Below the pieces are notes generated by a model. That model did not search any database and was not told the DNA's origin. It saw only the letters and a program-made list of their open reading frames with translations. Shown here piece by piece: positions 26,227 to 37,799 of a stretch of DNA of 64,000 bases. The stretch covers positions 186,001 through 250,000 of the forward strand of contig CAJJDO010000149.1 of NCBI GenBank assembly GCA_905183005.1, given 5' to 3'. This DNA comes from Paramecium pentaurelia (taxonomy: Eukaryota; Ciliophora; Oligohymenophorea; Peniculida; Parameciidae). The position numbers were made by a program, and so were the translations under genes. Every line of letters begins with the position of its first letter. Position 1 is the stretch's first letter.

Positions 26227-26853
26227 ATGGCTGATCCATAAAAAATAGTTGGCATTGTATTTTCTAAATTAGAAAGTCAACGTTCTCATCCTACTTATAT
26301 CATAGAAACTAAAACTGGCAATCTTATCTATAGACAAGCTGCTAATTTACCTTCTGAATAAATTGAGAAATTTAACCTTATTTTCAGTAAACAAATTGCT
26401 GATAAATTGTATCCCTCATAAGAAAAGAGACTATTCTATAAGGGAACTGAATTAGATGTTCCTGATGTAGAATTTGATGATGATGATGATTTTGAAGATT
26501 CCAAATCCACAAAATAATAATGTAATTGTCAATCTAAATAAACTAAAAAATTGACAGAATAAACTATAAAATCATATGAATAATCATAACCATCTTCTAA
26601 ATCAACAATTAAATTATCATCCAATACAATCCTAGTGTATGATAAAATTGATGGAGAATTTAAATAAGCAAATAGAATCGATAGCAGTTTAATTAAAGAA
26701 ATTAAGAATTGGGAATAAACATAGATTAGTAAAAAAAAACAAGTGATGCTTTGTATATCTGAAAATTGCTTCGTTAAATTAGCTGATTTAAGATTTAAGA
26801 ATCCATCATTGGTTCTTGATTTTGTTTTGAATAACTGTATACTTGTTAAATGA
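26227..26853 (+). CDS. Uncharacterised protein with central Asp run
   Basis: 208 residues, no intron. Begins MADPQKIVGIVFSKLES with a compact-looking N-terminal region, followed by an acidic run of five Asp residues, a Lys/Gln-rich linker, and a C-terminal region (KKQVMLCISENCFVKLADLR). No family recognised. The intact frame and codon use support a real gene; it lies 24 bases upstream of the ankyrin gene on the same strand. Confidence 0.65.
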
Positions 26854-26877
26854 ATAACTATTAATCATTTTAATAAT

Positions 26878-27522
26878 ATGAATAAGAAATAAAATATTCC
26901 ACTTATGAATATTTAACCTGATACGTATTTCTTAATCTTAATTAATAGAGTACCATTTTCTGATGGAAATGCCTTAAAATATTGGAGAAGTTTTCGTCAT
27001 GCCATTACTACAATTAGATTACTACAAAATCCAAAAACTTAGAAATTGAACTCTCCAGTAATTATAAATATTTTAATCCAAGGATGAACTAACTATTAGT
27101 GGTTACAAATCTGTAAATAAAACAAAACATAGATCAGAAAGTAGTCATAACCTTAGTTAAGCATTAAAAAATATTTAAATGCAATAATCACTTTTCACAT
27201 CTATTGAAAAAGGATATTCACCTAATAAAATTGAAGAAATATTAGATAAAGACCCTAAAAAGTATACTCTTATTATTTATCAAGATATTTCTATGATCAT
27301 AAAAGTGAATTTTGTTTAGCTAACAAAAAAAATTAAAAAGGATTAACACCTTTATATGTAGCAGCTTAACTAGGACATCTTGAAATATGTAAAATTTTAA
27401 TCGAGAAGGGAGCCAATCCTTAAATATGTGTATCAATAAATGGAATAGAAGAAACTCCATTAGAAGTTGCTTAAAGATGGAGACATTTAAATATTGTTCA
27501 CTTTTTATAACTATAAAATTGA
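26878..27522 (+). CDS. Ankyrin-repeat protein
   Basis: About 190 residues. The C-terminal third carries ankyrin repeats: QKGLTPLYVAAQLGHLEICK followed by ILIEKGANP, then ETPLEVAQRWRHLNIVHFL, with the usual G-x-TPL-x-x-A-x-x-G-H pattern. Such repeats serve in protein binding. The N-terminal part is not recognised. Three introns: 26925-26948 (24 nt), 27058-27082 (25 nt, ends CAAG) and 27262-27284 (23 nt, ends CAAG). Confidence 0.85.
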
Positions 27523-27977
27523 TATTTATATATATTTAATTACTTACTTTAAATCAAATTAATATTTATGTATTTAAATATACTTTAAGGATAATAAATA
27601 ATTAAGATTTCTTAAATAGATAATTATATATAATTTATTATTGTGTATTTAAATTAAAAATTAAATTTACATTTTAAATAAAAATTAACAAATACTCTCA
27701 ATTTTAGTGTTACTTAAATATATTGATAACAAATAATTCATATATATTCATAATTTAATCTATTTAAATAACAATTTTTTATTATTCTACATTATTTCAA
27801 ATAAAAATGTTAATTTCATTAATACTTAATTCATATTTAGAATATTTTAATTCTAATGAATTAAAAAAATAGATTAAATATTTATATTACATTAATCTTC
27901 ATCTTAGAAATAAAAACTAGAATTATTTAATAATTTATATCAACATTTATATTAAACTCAGATTATTATTAAAATAA
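27523..27977. other. AT-rich spacer
   Basis: About 455 bases between two plus-strand genes. The frame of the next gene is open upstream to an ATG at 27807, but the signal peptide begins at 27978, so I treat this stretch as upstream DNA. Confidence 0.45.
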
Positions 27978-28916
27978 ATGCTTTACTTTATTTTTATAGC
28001 AATTGCATTATCTAAAGATGTTAAGATGAATGTCAATTTAACAATTGGATTAGATTTTTAAGACAATTCTTATTTAGACTTCTTTAACAATTTTTCAAAA
28101 CATTATGATGAATTATAATAGAATGGATGTAAAATCGTTAATTATTGTGATCATAGTAAAATTGAATATTGCCCAACATTTATTACCTTGTTACAGTTGT
28201 TATACAAGACATCAATTCAAACAATCAGAAAAAAATTGTTTAGGAGGAGGACGATATTGCTGTATTTATTTATTAATTTTAACATAGAGTATTCTGATTA
28301 TGTATCCGGTTAGATAATTTTAAAAGAATTGTTACTTTAATAATGTATATTGGATGTATTACCATAACATTATTTTAATTATACAATTTATTTTGGATAA
28401 CAATGTAAAAAATCAACTATGGTTGCTTGTTCTTAAAATTATTTTATAAATAATAATATATCAATTGAAACAATAAATACATGTGTTGATAATAGTTTTA
28501 ATTAAAGTGAAGATGTAAATTAAGAAATTTAAACAAATCGAATATTAGATTAATATAAAGAAATGTAATATAATTAAACATAATTTTCCTTATATTTGGA
28601 TTCCTCAGATTAAACTGATTCATCATATCAATAATTTCTTAAAATGCTATGCTAAAAATATATCAATGTATCAATATCATTTTGTGATAATCCTATTGAA
28701 ACTCCAGTTGAAACACCTGTTAAATAGGTTGAGAATTCTAATCCTTTAGAGTAAGTATTTTTATTCATTTTTGCTTTGATTATTTTGATAATTGCTGGTT
28801 CAGGAGGATGGACATTATTAAATAAGATTTAATTTGGATCTAGTTTAGTTCCAAGAAGTAGAATAGCTATTCCTAAATTAGAAGGTGATCATATCATATA
28901 AGAAGATGACATTTGA
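27978..28916 (+). CDS. Type I membrane protein resembling vacuolar sorting receptors
   Basis: About 294 residues: signal peptide (MLYFIFIAIALSK), Cys-rich lumenal region, one transmembrane helix (VFLFIFALIILIIAGSGGW) and a short cytosolic tail ending in acidic residues. The lumenal part holds CYSCYTRHQFKQSEKNC and then a GRYC element followed by a region of ordered cysteines, like the thioredoxin-like central domain of plant and protist VSRs, which carry soluble hydrolases to lysosomes or storage granules. Introns 28129-28156 (28 nt) and 28262-28287 (26 nt) are essential to see this. Assignment is by motif only. Confidence 0.6.
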
Positions 28917-29006
28917 TATTTGTTAATATTATCAATTATATTATTAATGATTATATCATAATTCTAGTGGATTAAAGATTAATATTAAAGCAATTTATAA
29001 ATTAAA

Positions 29007-29501
29007 ATGAAAAACTGTCAATAAAATCAACGATAAAATTTTTACAATTTTGTATTTGGATATAATAAGGATTAGAGATCTACTTCAATGAAAGTAGAGA
29101 GATTAAGGTAGATTACTGAAACAAGTGAAATTAAATAGGATTATTATAAAGGATTGCAACTAGGAAAAACAAGTGAAAATGCATTAAAAGTTATTCATAT
29201 GAAATTAGAGAGACAGAGACTTAGAAGATAATCATTTGAAACAAAAACAGAAATGGAGGAAGAACATTTACCTTAAGTTTAATATCCTGTAAAACCTCCA
29301 ATTCCACATAGAACAATAGTTAGTAATAAAGAAAATATTATTGAAATGCCGTATAATTTAGCCAAATAGCAATAGTTTTAAAAATTATACTAAATTAAAC
29401 GTAGAAGATAATCTTAGAGAATGAAGATAAAGAAAAGTGAACCTACAATAGATTTTAGTCCATGGGAAAATGAAGATAATCATGAATTTGATTTTTATTG
29501 A
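29007..29501 (+). CDS. Uncharacterised basic protein
   Basis: 164 residues, no intron. Rich in Gln, Lys, Arg and Glu with a proline-containing middle (QVQYPVKPPIPHRTIV) and a strongly basic stretch before an acidic C-terminus (PWENEDNHEFDF). No family recognised. Confidence 0.6.
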
Positions 29502-29540
29502 TGTGTATAGAAATTTTATGTAACAACAATATTATTGTAT

Positions 29541-30836
29541 TCATAATAATTTAGTATTAGATAGTTTTTATTCATTCACTTTAATTATTTAAGTAGTTAA
29601 TGATTATACTTTTTAGAATTATCTAATTCTTTTAACAAATTTTTCAGATTTTGTATTTAGAATCATATTTTATAAATCAGTACTTCTTTTATATAGATTA
29701 TCTATATTGATTTCAAGCATAGAATTGAATGAAGAATCTTCTTCTAAACTTTCATCTCTTGAATTAGATTGTAATTTATTAAAATTGGCTAAGTAATGTC
29801 TTTAATTATTTTATTGAATTCGTTCTGTTTTACACAACATTTTATACTTTTAATTCTTCTTTTATAAAATATCATCATTTTTAGGTTTCATGAACATATA
29901 AGCATAAAATTTAACATCTTTACTTAATGGATCTGTTATATTATATCTATTAGGTTCAAATTAATGAAATTTTTGATTACCATTTTTTAATTCTCTTATT
30001 AAATTTCTTTTAGCTTTAAGAAGTAAATTCTTTTCTTAATTTTGATCATGTTCTAGAAACTCTGTTAATTTTAAATTCATTTTTTCTCTTTCCTTCTTTC
30101 TTGTTAAATGTATTGTTTATTAATCAGGTAAAGTTTTACTTCTTAAATTATTACATTTATTTTAATTGCTATCATTATCTAAACGAACTCTTAATGATCC
30201 TTATGGATTCTTAGAATATTTAATTTTATCATATTCTCTTATTCCATCTGCTTTTTCTGACAGTAGATTTTTCGATTTAATTTTATTAACATTCTTTTCA
30301 CAAGTTTCAAATAAATGTTTAAATAATTAAACATCTCGAAGTGATTCTTTTTTATTTTTAGCTTGCATTCTTTATTAAATCAATGTTTTTATTTTATGAA
30401 ATCTTTCTTATATTTTAATTTTTCTTTAAAGAAGATCTTCACTTTATGAATTATTTTAGTTCATAGATAATCTAACAGAGGATCTTTATTTTAATTAACT
30501 TCTAAATTTATTTACATTTGTAAATAATTTTAGTTAATCCATCTTATGTGATTAACTTATGATATGATTACATTCATTTACTAAATTTAATGCTGTCTTT
30601 TAACCTTCCAAATAATCTCTAAAACTATGTTTCAATTATTCATTAAATAAAAATGGATTCGGTTATTACAATGGACATTCATTCTCTAATGGATCTCTTA
30701 CAATTCTTATTTTTGATTTTCTAGGTGAATCTTTAGATCTCTATAGATTTTCCCATAAAGATAAAGTTTCATTAGTTTAATAAGTTGATGGAGTACTGTC
30801 CAATGTTACTCTAATCTAATATTATTTGTTTTTCAT
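29541..30836 (-). CDS. Uncharacterised coiled-coil-rich basic protein
   Basis: 431 residues in one uninterrupted frame. High Lys, Asn, Gln and Arg, predicted mostly helical, with N-terminal and C-terminal stretches of lower charge. Looks like a cytoskeletal or basal-body-associated ciliate protein but has no motif I can name. Confidence 0.65.
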
Positions 30837-30889
30837 AAATTTATATATTAAATTTGTAGTTATATCATAATTTTAAAACTAAAATTATC

Positions 30890-31574
30890 TCATTTCAGTG
30901 CATTAGTTATGGCCTAAGCTAATTTGACTAATTCACTCACATAACTAATATAAAATCATAATAAATTACTTTGCTCCTAATAGACTTCTACTAGCTTAAG
31001 ATGATTCAATCTTATTTCTCATTGAAACTATTTCATTCAATTATAAATTATCACTCAAATTTCTTCTTTATTATGACCTATAACTTAATTCAATAGGTCT
31101 GCTTTAATAAGCTGGTGATTATTATCGAGAACTTTGATGATTAGTATTATTCCTACTACCTAAAGAACTATTAATCCTTTAATTTCTATAATTTAAAATT
31201 ACTTCTTTTACAAACCCACAGCTTTTTGTGGTGAATAAGTGATAGATTTATCAACCATTTAATTTCTTTATTAAAATGATGAAGCCTAATTGAGTTTAGT
31301 ATATGAGAAATCCCTAATTTTGGCTTATAAGTTTTCAAATGATGGTACTGTAGGCAAACTTTCTTTTCTAAAATATTTCATTCTATTACCTATATGAATT
31401 GAATGATTTTTATGCAGAGTCTGTTTAATATTATAGAACTGGTACACATCTATCTTTAACTTAATTTCGAATAGATTTAATATCAAAATTGATGTCTAAA
31501 CTTCTTTAGGGTTACTCTAACCAGGATCTTTACATTTATTTATTTTAACGATTAATTTATTTATGATTTAACAT
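30890..31574 (-). CDS. Uncharacterised Ser/Asn/Gln-rich protein
   Basis: About 203 residues, hydrophilic and low in complexity (a RNNTNHQSSRQQSPAYQS stretch). Three small introns are needed: 31368-31389 (22 nt), one of 26 nt near 31190-31220 and one of 25 nt near 30930-30960; these join otherwise incompatible frames into one protein ending KLAQAITNALK. It starts 24 bases beyond the stop of the cystatin-like gene on the same strand. No family recognised. Confidence 0.55.
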
Positions 31575-31597
31575 ATTAAAATAGTGTAAATAATATT

Positions 31598-31991
31598 TCA
31601 TTTGTTGCATTCAACTAATTCAAAAGTTCCCTCTAATTCTTAATATACTTTCATCTCATAAATTTAATCATTACTCAATTCAACTTCTAACTAAAATATA
31701 TATATAAATTTAATATAATACCCACCACATTACACCTGCTACAATTTAAAAACCCACCTTTTCTACTCTAATCCAAGTAATATCAATAGATAAATTACAA
31801 ATATGATGGAATTCATGTCTTGCTTTTTCTATAGCTTTTTAATAATCTTCATCATTATTAAATTTTTATGGAGACTTCCATTTTATACCTCCAAGTAATT
31901 CTTATTTTTAATTAACCTTATTCTCTATAAAATGTCTTTTAGCTTATGTAATCAGAATTATTGTTAAAAATACTATTATTATTTTATTCAT
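31598..31991 (-). CDS. Secreted cystatin-like protease inhibitor
   Basis: About 120 residues: signal peptide (MNKIIIVFLTIILITQA), then LGGIKW, a helix (YQKAIEKARHEFHHIC), and the Q-x-V-x-G loop as QIVAG followed by a strand with Trp (WWLEVELS), the layout of a type 2/stefin-like cystatin that blocks papain-family proteases. One 31-nt intron (31691-31721). Two cysteines near the expected disulfide positions. It is the upstream member of a tandem pair with the gene at 32189-32601. Confidence 0.75.
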
Positions 31992-32188
31992 TTATTTTAA
32001 TATTAATTAGTTAAATTCATACTATAATTTATTAAATCAAAAGCATACCGTTTTATTGATTAAATCTTATAAAACTAAAACAAGTTAAAAATTGTAACAA
32101 AACTTATTGTGTTGCAGCTCTAATAGAGAATAAAGATATATTTATAATGATTACATTTATAAGATTTTCAATATAAATGAAAATATAT

Positions 32189-32601
32189 TCAAATGTTATC
32201 TTTACATGAATCAAATTCTAAATTTCCATCTAAATCTTCAAATATCTATATGATTTTAATTGATTTATCTGAAAACTCAACTTATAACTTAGATATAATA
32301 ATAAAAGTATTACAGACCAAAGGAATCCTTATTCAATTTTTTTAGCAACCTAGAGTACTTTTGAAAAGGTAATTGTCTTATTCATATTACATTAACTTTA
32401 AAAGTTATTTTTGGCTACTTCCACAACTTTAACATAAGTTGGATTATTTTCAAATTCAGAAGTATTTCTCCATTCGATGGCGGGCTTTTTTTTTGGCTTC
32501 TAATTCATTTGAACTTAATGATTGAGAGAAGGAATTGAGAGTGACTCATTTAAAGAAACATGTAAAGAGAGAACTAGTATAACTATGAGCAACTTTGCCA
32601 T
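32189..32601 (-). CDS. Secreted cystatin-like paralogue with altered inhibitory loop
   Basis: About 128 residues: signal peptide (MAKLLIVILVLSLHVSL), basic linker, then IEW, a helix with NFQSQC, and GFLWSLQVEFSD, colinear with the neighbour cystatin. Where the neighbour has QIVAG this one reads KIEQG, so the Q-x-V-x-G inhibitory loop is not kept. One 26-nt intron (32288-32313), placed as in the paralogue just before or within the same strand. Likely an old tandem duplicate with changed function; relationship judged by layout. Confidence 0.65.
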
Positions 32602-32706
32602 TTTTCAAATAATGTATGTATAATAATATATTTGAATTTGTGTTATTATTTGTATAAAAATAATTTCTCATTAATATTATATTGGATGCATCAAGATAAT
32701 AGGAAA

Positions 32707-34221
32707 ATGAATATTTTAAAATAAATCAAAATTGAAACAAATGATATTTATCTTTTGGATGCAGAAAAGTATTTTAAGAAATAATGCACATCCTTAGAAA
32801 TAATACTTATATCTCGAATGATTACAAAAATCAATAAGAGGAATAATGAATAGTTAAGAATGATAGCAATATCTAATGAATTTGTTTATAATATAGACAA
32901 AAAATCAATTAAAAGAAAGATAGCAATTAACAAAATATTTGGAGTCACAATTTCAAAGAAGAGTTCAGAATTTATTATACATGTACCTACAGAATCTGAT
33001 TTATTATACAAATCATAAGAGAATAGAGATATTATAATATTTTATTTAGCAATTGCTTTGAAAATGCACAATATAGATGGCATCAAAATATATTTTATAG
33101 AAGATGAAATCTTATAACCCTATTGTATGCATCATCAAACACTTGATAAATCAAAGTAAACTAGTTTACATCCAAAATGTTAAATTACTATAATATATCC
33201 TGAGAATTTCTAATTAAATTATATCAATACTATGAATAAAAGTAAAACAACTTCAAATGATTTATTTGTATTATTTGTTAATGATCCATTAAGATTAAGA
33301 GTTAAATTAGATGAGTATTAGAAATCAGTAGTATTAGCTTAAGGATCTTTAAGTAAGATCTATTTATTGCATAATAAATATTAAAAATAATAACAATTCT
33401 CAGTACTTAAATGTGTTCCTATAAATTCAGTTGATATAGATCTATTAGAACTTTTTCTAAAGAATTATGAGAAATTGCCATTCATAGAAGAACTTGAATT
33501 ATGTATGCTTTATAATGGTAATGTTAATTTAATTTTTTAATTTGTGAAAGGAGGTGATCTCTATTAACATTTAAAAGATATAAATAATTTCTAAGAATAA
33601 CAAGTAAAATAAATAGTTGCATAAATAGCATTAGCATTATCAGATTTACATGAAAGGGGAATTATTTTTGGAGATTTGAAACCTGAGAATATTTTGATAG
33701 ATGAAAGAGGTTATGTATGTTTAACTGATTTTGGATATGGTAAATTAAGAATGTATTAGGAATACAAAAAAACATAAGCAATCAATTTTACTATTGAATA
33801 TTCATCTCCAGAATATATAAAAAATGGAGAACTTACTAGAATGTCTGATTGGTATAGTTTAGGCATTCTTATTTATGAATTATTGGTAGGTATAACTCCT
33901 TTTTATCATAACAATTTTGAAATATCTTTGAAACTTATTCTCAAAGGTGAAATTCATTTCCCAAAAAATATAGTTTGTTCTTCATAATGTAAAGATATCA
34001 TCTAAAAATTAATAAAACATGATAGTACTTAAAGATTAGGATTTCTCATGGATTTTAAGGAATTATAAAGTCATCCTTGGTTTCATGATATATCTTGGGA
34101 GGATTTAGCATAAAAGAAATATGATACTCTTGCATACATACCATAATTTAATGAAATATCTTAAATATCAGATAGATATTTTACTATGGAATAATTAAAT
34201 GAAGATGAAAGAACTTGGTGA
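32707..34221 (+). CDS. AGC-type protein kinase with N-terminal myosin-tail-like domain
   Basis: 504 residues, no intron. The first 130 residues (KRNNEQLRMIAISNEFVYNI, then a KRKIAINKIFGVTISKKS stretch) resemble a myosin-I TH1-type lipid-binding domain. The kinase domain from about residue 215 has a conserved lysine in FSVLKCV, the catalytic loop FGDLKPENIL (Asp kept, preceding Arg changed to Gly), DFGYGK, SPEY and DWYSLGI. An AGC-style extension with a hydrophobic motif-like end follows. Phospholipid-regulated AGC kinases of ciliates have this order. Likely active but lacking the RD arginine. Confidence 0.85.
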
Positions 34222-34278
34222 TTGTTTCTTTATATTAAATAAATATGTTTATTATTATAAGTTAAAAATTTAAAATAA

Positions 34279-35432
34279 ATGTTCAAAAATTTAATGTATG
34301 TTGAATATGGATAAGAATTATAATGTCATGAGAAACTCTATTAAAATGCATTAAAAAAGTAGTAGAAATAAAAAGAAAATGATTACTAAAAATAATTGTA
34401 AATGCTAATTAATTAAGTAAATGAAATAGAAGATGAACAACCTTAATAAATAACTAAAGATTTTTATGATTATTCTATGAAATGGAAAAATCTTGTAAAT
34501 TAAAAACTGTTTTAAGAATAGTATTAAAATGAGATGAGTTTATAATAGAAATCATAATAACATTAAATATAAAAATTACCTTAAAATTATCTATCACCAA
34601 TTGATGGATGGAAATATCATGCTCAATAATATTTTAATAAAAAAGGAAGTAGACAATAAAATGAGTCTAGCTTTTAACCAAGTATAAATGAAAAGTCTAA
34701 AATGATGGAATTTGATGAACCTGTTGAAGATAGATTAATTAAATATGGATAATAAAGAGAATAGAAATATTTATTTGAAAAATAATTTGAAAAGTTTTAT
34801 GAATAAGTCTAAAATGATTAAAGACCTACTAAACCAAACGAAGAAGTCTTTTTGAGATTATAAAATAATGGTACATATAATGTCATTAGCAAGAACGTAA
34901 ATAACCATAACCTGAAGTATATTAATTGAATATCAATAAACTACCACCTGAATTTGAAGAAAGAGTTAAAAAACGAAGAGAACAATATTCTCTCTTTGAA
35001 AATAAGTAAACTAGAGCTTAAACTGAAATAAATGATCATGAAATCAAAGTATTATCATAAAATTAGTTTGATGAATTTCTTAAACGAAATTTCTGCAATA
35101 ATTTTAGAACTTAATCTTTTAAGGAAGAATCAATAGAATCATATTCATTTTAACCTGAATTGAACAAGAAATCATTAGAATTAGCTTCCAAAAATACAGA
35201 TACATTGATTGAAAGGTAGGAAAAGTTTTTGATTAAAAAATAATAGACATTATAATAATATTAAGAAGAGTAATTATTGGAAAAATAAAGATAATTTGAA
35301 AATGAATTTAAATAAATTAATAAACCAAGTTCAAAAATAAGAGTTAATAAACCTAGTAAATCACCAATACGTCAATAAAATTCATATAATTTATAAACAA
35401 TAATCAACAAATAAGTACCTTAATTATTTTGA
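34279..35432 (+). CDS. Uncharacterised Gln/Lys/Glu-rich coiled-coil protein
   Basis: About 376 residues, strongly hydrophilic with many Gln (TAA/TAG) and heptad-like stretches (VKKRREQYSLFENKQT, LEKQRQFENEFKQINK) and a basic Pro-Ser tail (KPSKSPIRQQ). A 23-nt intron (34871-34893) restores the frame. It starts 57 bases after the AGC kinase stop. Function unknown. Confidence 0.65.
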
Positions 35433-35557
35433 ATAATAATATTATTTCTATTTTAATATATCTTAATCGATAATATAATATATTTAATATATATATATAT
35501 ATATTCAAATAATTCATAAGAATTTAAAAAATCTATAAAACTTTTATATATATCAAT

Positions 35558-36134
35558 TCATCTACAAATACCACCAAGAAACAATGCTATCACAATAATA
35601 ATCATCAATTATCCAACAGTAAATCCTTCTTAGAATAAATTAAAGTAATTGATATCGACAGCAGATTTCTAAACCTAATGATATTATTATTTAATAGATT
35701 ATAGTTCTTTTAGTAATGTTTATTATTTAACTTGTAATTCTATTAAGATAGCATTCTTCTATTATTATTAAACATCTAAGACTTCAATAGTTATTATGAC
35801 ATAATCCAAGCTTTTTCTAGGTTTCCAAAAATCTTTCAAGTCTTATAAGGGATCTGTCATCTCTGCATATTAGATTTCCAATTAATCACCAAACAATTTA
35901 ATATCCTTATTTAATATAAATTGCAATTACTGCTGCTTCAACGTTTTAAATACAATTCTCAAAATCTTAAAGACTATGAATAAGACCCATATAATGGTCT
36001 AATTTATAATTTGTGTTGTTGTTGCACCTAATTCTGAATGTAATTGGGACATTACTTACATTTCTAATCTTAAACCTTAATCGATTTAATAAACCATATT
36101 GGAATTGCAAACTCTTATGAGATACTTCAATCAT
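35558..36134 (-). CDS. VAP-like (MSP domain) tail-anchored membrane protein
   Basis: About 180 residues. The N-terminus (IEVSHKSLQFQY...LRFKIRNVSNVPITFRIRC followed by N-x-x-Y) matches the start of a major-sperm-protein domain as in VAMP-associated proteins, which tether ER to other membranes. A coiled coil (KNAILIELQVKQQTLLKELQ) and a C-terminal membrane anchor (LMIIIVIALFLGGI) follow, the complete VAP order. A 25-nt intron (35906-35930) lies in the MSP domain; a second in-frame one of 21 nt may exist. The MSP domain is shorter than usual. Confidence 0.72.
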
Positions 36135-36605
36135 AAATTAATATTATATAAAATCAATTATTTATATTAATCAATTAAATTATATTTATAGTTTTTCAAA
36201 ATCCATAACACTATAAAAATCATCTATTTACTTATATAATATTGATGAGAATTATTTAAAATAAATTACTTTATTGGAATTATATAATTATACTTATTTA
36301 TAATAAATAAAGAAGAAGAATAGATAGATAGAATTATTCATATAAATCAAAAAATAAAAATTTAATATGCATGATAAATTCTCTATAATTAAATGGGATA
36401 ATATCTCAAGAAATATTCAACAATTATTTTAAATATTATTATTCTTTAACAACAATATTATGTCTATTTCTTATCCACTAGAAATACTAATAGTTTTTTA
36501 ATTAAATTAAGAAAAAACACTATAGATAATTGAAGTGAAATTAATATAACTGATTGGTTGTTATTCTTAAAATGATTTGAGTATAAATTAATAATTATAA
36601 ATATA
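36135..36605. other. Spacer between divergent genes
   Basis: About 470 AT-rich bases between two start codons; no RNA gene or coding frame seen. Confidence 0.5.
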
Positions 36606-37703
36606 ATGGGGAATTCAAATTAAAAATTGTTAGATGAAAAGTATGAAAATGTGATGAAGAAATTCAAATTTAAAGAGTCTATTCATCATAATTAACTAGG
36701 TATGATTAGAGTTTACACTCTCAAAGATGATAATGTAATTGATGTACGATTGAATAGAATTATTCTATTTTTGAAATTCATAAGACAGCCACTACATTAG
36801 AGGAAGCCAAACTCATGTTAACACATTACAAAAATAGAAAGTGTTACAACAATGATAATCTCACATAAATATTTTTCATATCTGAATAACATAGTCAAAT
36901 CTTATGTTAAGATTAAACTTAATTAACTGTAATAGGTGAATTCTTTTAAAATAACATATAAAATGAAATGATAATGAATTATTAATCTAAAAGTTACTCT
37001 TAAAATAATTAACAATTTCCAGAATTAAGATTATGGTAAATAATACTATAAATTGTAAATGCTTGTACTTTTTTAGAAAAGAATGGAAGATATCATGGAG
37101 AAATTAAATCTAAAAATATCTATTTACATCCTGATCAAAGTCTAAAATTAACAGTATTCATTTTATTATTTATCTTATTAGGAATATAATTTAATTTATG
37201 GTAGTATGAATGGATATTAGAAAGCATTATTATTAAATGATTTTCAATATCTATCTCCTGAATTATTAAAAGAATTAAGAGCTAAAAACTCATCACCAAA
37301 CGTAGATTTAATCAAATGTGATGTATTTGCTTTAGGATTAACTCTCTTGGAATTAGCTAGTCTTAAATCCTGTGAATAATATTATGATTGGATAAGTAAA
37401 GAAGTTCACATTGATAGAATAATATAAGCAAATGATCTATTAATATAAAGAGGTTACTCAACGCTTTTTACTAATTTAATATATTAGATGATATCTGAAG
37501 TAGAGACCAGACCAAAATTTAGTGATTTATAAGAAGTACTATCTCATTTTGAGAATGAAATCAACAACAATATTGACTTCTATTCAAGATATCTGATGAA
37601 ATAGAATCATTAACATAATATTATCAATTCAATGTGGTCACGCTCGAAACCTGAACCAATTAGTTAACCATAATCAATATTTTTACCACATGGATCACAT
37701 TGA
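36606..37703 (+). CDS. Protein-kinase-fold protein, probable pseudokinase
   Basis: About 348 residues. The C-lobe is recognisable: HGEIKSKNIYLH where active kinases have HRDLKxxNxL, TEYNLIYG where DFG should be, YLSPELL in place of APE, and DVFALGLTLLELASL. Both the catalytic Asp (now Glu) and the DFG Asp are lost, and the N-lobe shows no clear glycine loop. Introns 36735-36757 (23 nt) and 37154-37181 (28 nt). Starts MGNSNQKLL, a plausible N-myristoylation site. The intact frame suggests a conserved non-catalytic role. Confidence 0.78.
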
Positions 37704-37799
37704 ATATATATAAAATAAATTATTATTATGTTCAAATAAAGGAGATATTTTTGTCAATCCATAACTTTTTATTAAAGAGAATAGTATCTAAACAAAGTA

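Noticed and set aside
27807..27977. Upstream in-frame ATG extending the VSR-like protein
   Set aside because: It would bury the signal peptide that begins at 27978; the extension is Ile/Tyr/Asn-rich like non-coding DNA.
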